Positions 53,417 through 64,000 of a DNA stretch of 64,000 nt are shown one piece after another (the first letter of the stretch is position 1; every line of letters starts with the position of its first letter). Position numbers and translations under genes: made by a program. The notes below the pieces were generated by a model. That model did not search any database. It had not been told where the DNA came from and saw only the letters and a program-made list of their open reading frames with translations. Location: contig NC_021673.1 in assembly GCF_000247815.1 (NCBI RefSeq), positions 49,350,069-49,414,068 on the forward strand, in the 5' to 3' direction. The DNA comes from Ficedula albicollis. Its lineage: Eukaryota > Chordata > Aves > Passeriformes > Muscicapidae.

Positions 53417-54242
53417 CCAAATAATGGGGGGGAGGGACAGAGGGAGGAGCACAGCTTTGTCTGGAACCGGCTAACTTCAGTTCGCCTTTCACATGTGCCA
53501 GCCTCTAGGCAAACTGCTGCAAAGCAGAGTGCATAGCTCGGCATGCTGCATGCTCAACCCTCAGGATGCTACTGTAGGTCCTGTTCTGATATTTCCCTAT
53601 TTTGACAAAATTTTATCTGGTTATTAATTCCTTTTACAAAGTAAACAGAAACCAGCTAGTAGATTCAATATAATGGAAGACAAAAAGTAACAGCTTTTTC
53701 TTCCCATTATTTCCCATAGGACCAATAGTTTCCCGTTAGAAACTACAACAAAAAGACAATTTCACAACCTAAACTAGCAATAACATAAATATTGTGAAGG
53801 CTGGATTAAATTACTTTTCAAATCATTATTTTGGTACTTCTAAGTTCTCTACACCATCAACTTTTTACATCCTTCATCAATCCCACTCACCTCCTACTCC
53901 CTTTGCCTATTCTATACCACATTTGCATTATTACATGAAAAAATCTAAAACTAAAAACTTAGACAAAACCAACATAACTCCCTGCAACAAATCAATTAGA
54001 ACCTGTAAAAACAGCTAAAAGAAAAAGCAAATGCATCCTCAATAATGTATATTATTTATACAGCCAGCCTGTCATGGTGCAGCTTGGTCCTCCTGTGGCA
54101 CTTCTGCTACAGCACTGAGTAAGCACAACTCGTGATGAAAGAAGCAACAAGATGAAAAAAAAAGTGGAACTCTTCTGGGACACAGAGTTTGCAATTAGCA
54201 ATTTGCTAACACTTTACGGATTGATAAATGTAAAATAAATAC

Positions 54243-54320
54243 CACCACAGCAATACTAATAATACTAGCAATACTTATAAGCACCACAGCAATACTAATA
54301 ATACTAGCAATACTAATAAG
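54243..54320. repeat. Tandem duplication, 39-bp unit
   Basis: Copies at 54243-54281 and 54282-54320 share CACCACAGCAATACTAATAA and end ATAAG. They differ by one base (ACTTATAAG versus ACTAATAAG). Confidence 0.94.
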
Positions 54321-55916
54321 CTGCTGCTCCTAATAATCTCCTGGGCTGCACTCACCCCATGTATAAGTCTCCAGAAAAAATTATTTCCCCTTCCGTAGCT
54401 GGGACAAAAAACTGCCACTAGCATGTTGGTCACAAAAGGGGTGTCACTGCAAGCAGGTGAGGGCTGCCATGACTCCCTTTGTGCACTCTCCCGGGCACAG
54501 GTTGACTGGCAAGAGTGCACTGCAGGGAGACTCTGGCAGACAGTGCACAGAGCTGGCAGCAGCCCTGCCACCCTGCCTGCACAGCCAGGCCCCCGTGCCA
54601 GCAGAGCTCTGCCTTGCTCTGGGAGTGACAGGCAGGTGAGTGTCCAGTTCCAGCTGCACTTCCCAGCTGCCTTACAGCCACCCCCAGAATCCTGCTGCAG
54701 TCTGAGACACAAAAACATTTTTGGGCGCCAGTGTCAGGACATGACTGTCTACTGCATGTATAGGACCACGGCACTACTAGAAAACAAAGAAAAATAAGCT
54801 ATTACATTTTTTTCATTTTTTAACCATGGAAAATTAGGTAAAAGTCTATTTCCATTCTCTGCAGAGTAAATCCACTTGGCAGGCCATTCAAAGTCACTCT
54901 TTTTTTGCCTCTGGCTCTAAAAATCTGCCAAATGTCAAAGAGCATAGATTTTAATGTTTGATTTGTTACCTTAATCTTAATAAAGTTATATTTATGGAAA
55001 TTTACTTACCTTTGCGGCATTTACAGTTCCAAAAAGTCAAATTTACCTTATTAGTCGATGTATTTTAAATAATTTTTTACAATCAGTCCAAAAATATTTT
55101 CAAGTTTTCCCTTCACAGAAATGAGTATTTTGTACTAGTGCTTTTTTTTTTAATATATGTATTCTCCTAGACTTGTAAAAAGGACGTGAGCTTTTACACA
55201 TGCTGAGATGCTCATTTAAAGCTCTAAAAAAAGCAGGCTGTTTCTTTAATGTACAAAGTAACAGAGATCAAAGTAAACTTGGTGCTCCCTACAGGAGGTA
55301 ATACCTTCAGCTAACTTCCCACAGTATCTACACCGAACATATTGGTTAGAATAAAAGTATTTTCCTAGGGTAGGTATTAAATTGATAGCTGAAGTTAAGC
55401 GACACTGGGGCATTATAGCCTCGTGAATATTGGTCTAAACACAAGGGGAGAATCCTGACAATGACAAAGAGCATAGGCAGACTATTCACTACAGACAATG
55501 TGAATTCACACACCAGGTAAAGCTCTATCTGCATTGACTGCTTAGCAGAGGTGTCCAAGATTCAGGTGTAGCCTTAATGAAATCCACCATGCAGGTCACC
55601 AATTCTGAGGTCACCTGCATGTATCTCAGTTGTGTCTCCAGGTTTTGTGTGCTAGGATGCACACTGACCCTTAACTTGGTCTTCCTTGAGTACCTGCCCT
55701 TGCTAATTGTGCAATATTTGGTAGCACTTCCAAAGTAACTTGCAGAACACAGAGATTTCCCACTCCAATTTCCTCACCAGTTTCATCCTTTCATGCCTAG
55801 CCCTATGAAGAACTCACAGGAAACCAGTCACCAAGAAGAACTAGGCACAGGTGCATAAGACTGTAAGCTGGGTTAGTCCAGACCACTGTTTTCTTCCAGA
55901 GAAATCATGGGATGAG

Positions 55917-56062
55917 CAAAAGCAAATAAAGAATATCCAAGATATCAACGTTGATCAAGCTCTAATTTGCACTTCCAAATCAACAGCAACAAAAGCAAAT
56001 AAAGAATATCCAAGATATCAATGTTGATCAAGCTCTAATTCGCACTTCCAAATCAACAGCAA
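55917..56062. repeat. Tandem duplication, 73-bp unit
   Basis: Copies at 55917-55989 and 55990-56062 share CAAAAGCAAATAAAGAATAT through CCAAATCAACAGCAA. They differ by two substitutions, AACGTTG versus AATGTTG and ATTTGCAC versus ATTCGCAC. A TG repeat follows directly. Confidence 0.95.
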
Positions 56063-56063
56063 A

Positions 56064-56090
<27 letters not shown>
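56064..56090. repeat. TG dinucleotide microsatellite
   Basis: About 13 TG units, ending ATGTGCAAG. Confidence 0.97.
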
Positions 56091-56096
<6 letters not shown>

Positions 56097-58877
56097 AAGT
56101 GTGAACTGTAAAGAGAAGCCTAAATCCAGGTGGAAGCCTGTGACCCTGTGTTACTATGCAGTTCTGTTACACTTTGAGCAATACCAGGAAATTTTAGACA
56201 GGTTTCTTTTAGGCCAAATCTGAATATCTTTCCTTTCCACATGACTAACAGGTATCCATTGCTTTTCCTTTTAGCTAGGTTGGTTTGCTAAGTTCTGTTT
56301 GTTGGGGTTTTTTTGGTTGGACAATGATTGGGATATCCCTCTCCCTGTCTAACACCTTTTAACTGCAGAAGTAACAAGAAAACCCTTAGCTTTGCTGTCT
56401 TTAAGCCTATCACATTAAAAAAAAAATAGCAGATGCAGCACATCTGTTAGTACGAAACAGCATTAAGGAAAGAAGTTCTGTTGCTGACTTGTTCATCTGT
56501 CAAAAAACAGAACTTCAAGTCAGTAAATACAACATTCTATCTTATAATTAATGCTATCATGATTCTAATAAATCTTTCAGTGGTAAAGTCACTTTAATGG
56601 CTCTTAAAAAACAGAAAAGCACTTCTTTTCATGATCAGTGGAGGCTTTATCTGTAGCTGTCATGCACCAGGGTCCACAGTGGATTGGTGGCAAACACCAG
56701 ATGCCAAGATGTCTGGATCCATGACTCACTACTTCAACACTGGTTTCCTGTGGTATGAGACAAGATCTTCCGAAAGGGAGAGATGATAGAATGCTTTGGA
56801 CTTCAGCCTTCTCAGCCTGCTCTGAACCACTCTGGGAATCAACACTCCCCATTGACTACAATGGAATACTGGTGAGACTGGACTTGTTAACTTATTATCA
56901 GGCTTCTGTAAAAGATGAAGGAGAGGATTTCTCTAACCCAGGGGAGCAGCACAGAGACTGAATGCCTGAAGAACAGGGTACCAAGGTGCTACAGTAAAGG
57001 GGACCATAAAACACAGCCAAGATCAGGCCGACACAACACAGTTATGCTGGTGCAGCGACACAACCCAGGGCTGGGAACATTCGCATCTCAGAGCCAAAAG
57101 GCAAAACCCTCAACAAGTGCAGCCACTGACGGCAGAGAGCTTTCATCAGCTCAGTTCACAGCTCTTAAGGTGGCAATTTTAACATGTCAGTAGCAAGACC
57201 TTGGTATAAATTTAGCAATAGGAACTCCACAGAGTGCACAAGACTTAGGGAAACCTGGGTATTTGCGTCTCCTCCCCTTTCACTCTCAGCTGCAACTTCC
57301 TCAGTTACTCCCTTCCCACCCCCCAGGGACCCTTACTCCAAAGTCTGCATTTTACCTGATCTAACCATTGACCCATAGATCATATGTTTAGGATGCTACA
57401 GTGACTGCACAACAAGAAAGCACCAAATACAATGTTAACAAAAAACCTATGTTGTTAACAAAAAACCTTAACGAAAAAAAGAAAACCATAAACAGAATTT
57501 TGCAGATACTTCTCACTCCATATCTAGTGTCCTAACAAGCCATAACACTCCCTGTTTTCTCAAGTATAAGTAGAAATACTCAAAATTCCTAATTAAGAGT
57601 ACTGAAAAGTTAAAAATCACCTAGGGACCCACAGCTGAGGATTTCAGCATGTTTGCATGCCACATTCTTGCCACATATATTTAAAATACAGCCAAAACAC
57701 ACTTATAAATATAAAGCAAGGGTTTAAGATGTGGGTCTTCACACAACCTATTAGGAGAGCATGACTTTGAAGACTGAATGAAGAAACCCCAAATCCCCCA
57801 CCTACAAGGCCAGAAGTTTCTTCATGAAGGCAAAAAAATTTATACTCTGGGATTTTTGGTATTCCTATCTTTTGTATTACAATCGGTATATCTATAACTA
57901 GAATATAATTGAGTCACAAAGTGTGCTGGATACTCCAGCTGGCCAGAATGTGAATTAATTCATCAGTTCATAATTTCAAGAATCTTGTTGTTACACATTT
58001 CCCTTAAATAAGAACAGAATTAGCTTAACTTAAGAGATGAAACTCCTGCTGATAGTTAAAAATTTTCATGGATGCAACAACCTTAAAGTCATGTTTAGCC
58101 TTCATCTTGAAAATGCCATCAGCTGCAGGCAGCAAAATTCAGGCTTCAACAGGGAGGTTCCAGAAGAATTATGGAGCTAGTAAAATCAGACATGAAAAAG
58201 TCAAACCAAACCCCAAACTAAGCAAAGAAAAAAACCCCACAAACCCACAAAAATCAAGAGGAGAATAAAAAAAAAGTGCTTTATCTCTTTCTTGAAATAT
58301 TTTATGAACATCCTTTATGCTGGAGATAAGGAACACTGGAATATTAGTTCTGCATACCTTAAGTGTATGCTGGCTCTACTTGCACTTCTATTTAACAAAA
58401 AAACCATCAGTCAACCAACCAACAAAACCCTGTCTACTGCACTGAACTTATGGCTCTTAACCTAGAAGATAGCACCAAGTAGAAAGCATAAATAGCATCC
58501 ATTAGACTGCAATTCACAAAATATTTCTATTTCTTCTTCCCCTCCCTTACTTTTACAACACCCAAACCTTCTGCACATCTATAATCTCTTCCATCTGCTA
58601 GGCCTTGCTGCTGCCTCTGTATTAAACAGAATCAGTAAGACAGAGTCTTTATGTATTTTTCAGTGATGAGGTCCCCGCCACGCACACCACAGGACACAAG
58701 TTTGCAGCTTTGAAAGAATCCAGCCAACCAGAGAGAAGGTGGCTTCAAACAAGCCAGACTAGTAAAATGTAACGTGACAATAATATTGCACATTTTATCC
58801 ATGCTGGCTGGCTGCCACCACATCAAAGAACTGAGGTGCTAATGATGACTACTCTAATGCTGCAGTCCTGTAAGAAA

Positions 58878-59002
58878 AGGAATCATATTTTTTGAACTCC
58901 ATTGTATTTTAACAATTGGTTCATTATGTTAACAAATCAGAGGAATCATATTTTTTGAACTCCATTGTATTTAACAATTGGTTCATTATGTTAACAAAGC
59001 AA
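58878..59002. repeat. Tandem duplication, 63-bp unit
   Basis: Copies at 58878-58940 and 58941-59002 share AGGAATCATATTTTTTGAAC through TTCATTATGTTAACAAA. They differ mainly by one T in a T run. Confidence 0.95.
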
Positions 59003-61285
59003 TCTGGGTATACAACTGTGTCAGTACATTGAATTATATCCAGTGCACTACAGCATCTGCATTATTGTTTCAAAGGTTATTCCTGCTGCTGAACAGCTTT
59101 TACAAAATAAATGAAAGTAAAAAATAGAGACCTTTCATTAGTCCAACAAAGGAAATGGAAAAAATCACAGAAAAATAATGGATAGGATTTCTTTACCAGC
59201 TCTATTAATAATATTTTCACTATGTATATGTGCCACTTAGCACCTGCTTTATGAACAGTTTCATATTCAATTTTGTGAAGCTGAAATACGACAGGTACAA
59301 CAAGGAGCAATAAAATTCCAAAAGCATCTCTTTGGCACTTAAACATGGATTTTAAGCAAGGCCTACCTTTAACAAACTGGCTTAAGACAACAAAGTGGTT
59401 TTCAATTATTTTTGAAAAGGCAGCCACCTTTTGGTTCATCCATCTTTGGGCAAGTCTTCCATCAGCAACAACTGACATGCTCCTTCAGAATGGCTGAGAT
59501 ACAGCTGCAGTGGTCAGCCTTGAGCACTGGCTCCTTCTCCCATCTGACAGAAAGAAGCTGCTGCTAGCAAATCCAAACAGGGAACGTTTTTAAAAGTCAG
59601 TGTTAGTTTTTTTTTTTTTTTCCTCTCCTCACGAACTGCTTCACAGACTTCTATCTTCAAGAAATTGAGATCTTGTCACTGCTAAAAGCACTGACATTTC
59701 CCTTTACTATAAACTCAGGATGTGCAATAACATTGGAAATCTCAGCAATATTCATACCGAAAATCATCACAAGTTCCACCTACTGCAGTACCATTACACT
59801 TTCTGGGTAAGAGTTCATAGAAAATTGCAGGTTTGTGGGACGGAGGCAAGAGCCTCTCCCTTCCTTCATTCCCTTAAGAACTAAACCACTTGATTTTGAG
59901 GGAGTCAGAATTTGGAGCCAGAATGAAGCACAGAGAGCAACAGTTTACAGTATGGTGAGACAGTGAGACATCAGTATTCCTTTCTTGATCACTGCTTGAA
60001 CAACAGTGCTGCTCACTAATATTACATACATTTAGACTCATGATGCCAGGATTGTCTCAGTATACTGCTATTACTAGTGACAGTACTTGCAGAAACTATA
60101 TCTATTCTTAGTCTACACACATGGCAGAAGTGATGTGTCACTTTCTTTTCTCTAATTAAGCATTTAATCCCTTTTGAACTTCATTTTCCCCCACAGTTTG
60201 AGAAACACGGATCTAAATCAATTAACAATCCACAAGGGTTCAGATTTAAGTCTGAAACCAGATTTAGGTTTGAAAGCTCTTTTTGAAAAAAACCAAAACC
60301 TTACTTGTGACCTTTTAACATGCAGTGAAGTACAATGACTTCTATGAAGAAGACAAAAAACCAGCCACAATTAAAATGACACTGGCAGAAGAGAAGAGAT
60401 AACTTGAAAGAGACTTAAAAGATAAAACTTGCTGAGTAAATCTAAACTTTAGAGAGAACATTAATGTAAAGCAGCCCATGGCTGCATTTCTATTAACATG
60501 AAATTGTAATACGACAAACTCCTGTAAATTTTGCTCACTGTATGAGATTTGTGCTTTGAAAAGAAAACACAGCTTTCCTCCTCCCCGCCCCCCTTCCCGT
60601 TTCTTTTTGCTAATGTGTAGACTCACATCTGCTAATTTAATCCATGTTTAATGATCTCATAGGTAAAAGCAAACCTGAAGGAAGAGATTGTACGGCCAAG
60701 TTTAATTATAAACTGTTCCTTTCTATAGGAAAGCCTTGTTTACATCCAAGGCTGAGGAAGTTCATCCCCAAGCTTAGAGAAATCTGATTTTAGTACAACT
60801 TGTGTTAAGACACATGAGTGGATTTGAATGGGATAAACTAAAATAGATGTTGTACCCAAATTCTATCTTATGCCTCTCATGGAAGCTGCTTATCCTGCGG
60901 CAGGAACAGTGTAACTGTAAATCCACAAAGTATCAGGTAATCTGAAATCAGCACAGGCTTATCTAAAATAATTTTTGTTGTAAAATAAACCCAACAGCTA
61001 AAAATTATATATAATGCGCACAAATTAAAGTATGCAGGCTTTCGCTGAACATGAACATAAGAAATAACACCCTCTTATGGAATAGCTATTTCTGGAACAA
61101 ACAAGGAGAAGACAGGATAGACTAGCCAGCATCCTGGTTGACCTGTACAGCCCCTGTGCAGTGCTATTCTTAACATCTTCTAGAATAATCAGTCAGGAGA
61201 CTGAAGAAAAAGATAATAGGCAGTCGCATCTACCATTCATTTTTCCCCAAACTGCATTGCTAAAAAGTCCACAAAAAGATCCCAA

Positions 61286-64000
61286 TGCAAATTGAGACAC
61301 CAAGCCATTTCCATTCCTCCCCTTACATGACAGAAAAACTAAAACATGAAAGACCAACACTATACACAGATCTTAAAGCCACAATCAAATCTTCAAATTA
61401 AAAATTCATTTGAGAATTTTAATATTGCTAGTACAGATTTATGGAGGAGGAAAGAGTCTGGATGCTATTTTTCTAATTTATAATTGAGGAAAATGATGGA
61501 AGTGGGGGGAAACCCAAATAAAACCCAAGTATTCTGGAAGAGAGTAACTGAATTCAATCAAATCCATCTCTCAAGAAGAACATGATTTAAAATCAGTTCT
61601 AATGCATACAGGTATCAGCCAGTTGCCAGGTTTACTGCAACTTAATTAGTTCCCACCTGGTAAGTATAAGAGAGAGAGGGCAATAAATAAGAGACAGTTT
61701 TGCCCTCCTTGTTTAAAGAACCTTTCCAAGAAAGAAGCATTTGCAAATCCCTGACATCAAAAAGTCAATGAGTGAGCAGAAAATTTTCTTTACATTCACT
61801 GGAGGCAGGCACAGAGGCTAATTCCAAAAGGCACTTAATTATTTATTAATTTTTCAGGCACAGAATCTCTCTAAGTAAGACTAATTTTGCATGATTAAAT
61901 CTAAAACCACCATTGGATAACAAACGTACAGAAATGCAGTGGAAAGCCTCAACTTGAAAAGGCTCTGTGCCTCCTGAAGTCCAAGTTGTCAGAAGTTATG
62001 CATCTAAAGGGGAATATAAAATTTAATTACATTTGGTGGAAAAAATACTCATGAGCTCGCTTAAGGCCAACACCTGCCAGTACACCACCATCAATGGTTC
62101 TGGTTCACAGTGACATTTCTTCACTTTGAAAACATTTTACTCTCTCCATTGCTAAGCAAAACATCCATATACACAGCAAGTAAATTAGCATAATGTGCAA
62201 CTGAATATAAATAAGTCCGTCCAAGTATATGCAATAAGCAACCTTAAAGAAACCTCCCAGATTTTACTCTGATTACTTATATGGTATTTGTTCTTCAGTT
62301 TTTGGAACAGCGTCAGTACCCTGAAAGAAAAAACTTGTATAATGCTACAGTGATGGGGTTTTGTTGGATTTTTTTAAAGTCATATTATAGTGCTATTCAT
62401 TTAAATACTGTTTTTTCTTGATAGTAAGAAAGAGAGAGAAGAAACCAGTATGGCAAAGTTTTTAGGATTTTCTGAATATATGTAAAATGGTGACTGAATA
62501 AGCAGATCCCACCTGGGACACAGGCACTCCTGCAGTGTCTGGTCAGTGGCTAAGTTGTTTCTCTTTTCTGTCTTTCTTCTCCCTCCTCCCCTTTATCATC
62601 TCCAACAGCTAGCCATTTGAGGGATGAATCATTTCCTCCACTACAGCTCTTCTACTGAATAGCTACTTTAAAGGAAACAGATTGAGGAAAAGTTAGCACT
62701 AAATGAATCAAAGGCAGAACTGTATCACCCTATTTTCAAGGTTCATTCTGCAAATTGAGACACCAAGCCATTTCCATTCCTCCCCTTACATGACAGAAAA
62801 ACTAAAACATGAAAGACCAACACTATACACAGATCTTAAAGCCACAATCAAATCTTCAAATTAAAAATTCATTTGAGAATTTTAATATTGCTAGTACAGA
62901 TTTAGAGGAGGAAAGAGTCTGGATGCTATTTTTCTAATTTATAATTGAGGAAAATGATGGAAGTGGGGGGAAACCCAAATAAAACCCAAGTATTCTGGAA
63001 GAGAGTAACTGAATTCAATCAAATCCATCTCTCAAGAAGAACATGATTTAAAATCAGTTCTAATGCATACAGGTATCAGCCAGTTGCCAGGTTTACTGCA
63101 ACTTAATTAGTTCCCACCTGGTAAGTATAAGAGAGAGAGGGCAATAAATAAGAGACAGTTTTGCCCTCCTTGTTTAAAGAACCTTTCCAAGAAAGAAGCA
63201 TTTGCAAATCCCTGACATCAAAAAGTCAATGAGTGAGCAGAAAATTTTCTTTACATTCACTGGAGGCAGGCACAGAGGCTAATTCCAAAAGGCACTTAAT
63301 TATTTATTAATTTTTCAGGCACAGAATCTCTCTAAGTAAGACTAATTTTGCATGATTAAATCTAAAACCACCATTGGATAACAAACGTACAGAAATGCAG
63401 TGGAAAGCCTCAACTTGAAAAGGCTCTGTGCCTCCTGAAGTCCAAGTTGTCAGAAGTTATGCATCTAAAGGGGAATATAAAATTTAATTACATTTGGTGG
63501 AAAAAATACTCATGAGCTCGCTTAAGGCCAACACCTGCCAGTACACCACCATCAATGGTTCTGGTTCACAGTGACATTTCTTCACTTTGAAAACATTTTA
63601 CTCTCTCCATTGCTAAGCAAAACATCCATATACACAGCAAGTAAATTAGCATAATGTGCAACTGAATATAAATAAGTCCGTCCAAGTATATGCAATAAGC
63701 AACCTTAAAGAAACCTCCCAGATTTTACTCTGATTACTTATATGGTATTTGTTCTTCAGTTTTTGGAACAGCGTCAGTACCCTGAAAGAAAAAACTTGTA
63801 TAATGCTACAGTGATGGGGTTTTGTTGGATTTTTTTAAAGTCATATTATAGTGCTATTCATTTAAATACTGTTTTTTCTTGATAGTAAGAAAGAGAGAGA
63901 AGAAACCAGTATGGCAAAGTTTTTAGGATTTTCTGAATATATGTAAAATGGTGACTGAATAAGCAGATCCCACCTGGGACACAGGCACTCCTGCAGTGTC
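61286..64000. repeat. About 1463-bp tandem duplication, second copy cut by window end
   Basis: The sequence from 61286 (TGCAAATTGAGACACC) recurs from 62749 and is still matching at position 64000. The offset is 1463 bp, becoming 1461 bp after a 2-bp indel (ATGGAGG at 61441 versus AGAGG at 62901). Apart from that, the copies look identical over about 1250 bp by eye. No exon or recognised mobile element lies inside. It could be a real recent duplication or two haplotypes joined head to tail by the assembler. Confidence 0.95.

Larger units (their letters stand above)
51566..64000 (-). other. ELMO1 intron (partial, 5' of the 41-nt exon)
   Basis: Intron running past the right edge of the window. 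It contains an AAAAC microsatellite (about 53372-53416), short tandem duplications at 54243, 55917 and 58878, a TG repeat, a locally GC-richer stretch (about 54440-54720), and the large tandem duplication from 61286. The first coding exon of ELMO1 (mammalian MPPPADIVKVAIEW) was looked for on the minus strand and not seen. Confidence 0.8.

Noticed and set aside
54275..54797. Overlapping ORFs of 147, 124 and 114 codons on both strands
   Set aside because: They reflect a GC-rich stretch with few stops. Open frames on both strands argue against real coding.
51566..64000. ELMO1 start-codon exon (mammalian MPPPADIVKVAIEW region)
   Set aside because: No matching coding sequence was seen on the minus strand. 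It is presumably upstream, beyond 64000.

Overview
The window is a piece of a bird genome, most likely a passerine (songbird group). The evidence is a 5'-truncated CR1 retrotransposon, a tRNA-Ile-derived SINE with a CR1-like tail (TguSINE1 type), and several solo LTRs of kinds common in passerines. The DNA is AT-rich. It has no operons, no bacterial signals and no long coding ORFs. Almost all of it is intron of one gene.

That gene is ELMO1 (engulfment and cell motility 1), on the minus strand. Six short exons could be assembled by eye: 51565-51525, 50612-50540, 38954-38904, 29738-29569, 16474-16439 and 6148-6049. Each has GT/AG splice sites. Together they give 471 nt, which is 157 codons in one uninterrupted frame, and they match roughly residues 27-183 of vertebrate ELMO1: the N-terminal RhoG-binding region and the start of the helical/ARM-repeat part. 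The first coding exon should lie beyond position 64000 and the rest of the gene before position 1. I looked for both neighbouring exons inside the window and did not see them.

Layout from low to high coordinates: intron with an LTR (3140-3568) and an 806-nt pure poly-C tract; the 100-nt exon; intron with a 900-nt poly-C tract, a solo LTR with perfect target duplications (10060-10697), another LTR (12736-13075) and an antisense CR1 (about 14649-15470); the 36-nt micro-exon; a 1436-nt poly-C tract 76 nt from its acceptor; a SINE (about 21812-21951); a solo LTR (24609-25340) with part of it caught in a 1280-bp tandem duplication (24874-27365); the 170-nt exon; a long intron with two unexplained exon-like segments on the opposite strand; the 51-nt, 73-nt and 41-nt exons; and an upstream intron ending in a second large tandem duplication (unit about 1463 bp, 61286 to beyond 64000).

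The most unusual features are structural. There are three uninterrupted poly-C runs of about 0.8-1.4 kb, two near-identical kilobase tandem duplications, and at least ten short (about 32-140 bp) direct tandem duplications. The poly-C runs and the kilobase duplications may well be assembly artefacts. I did not find a convincing new biological system. The best leads are the poly-G (sense-strand) tract beside the ELMO1 micro-exon and the plus-strand exon-like segment at 33018-33218.
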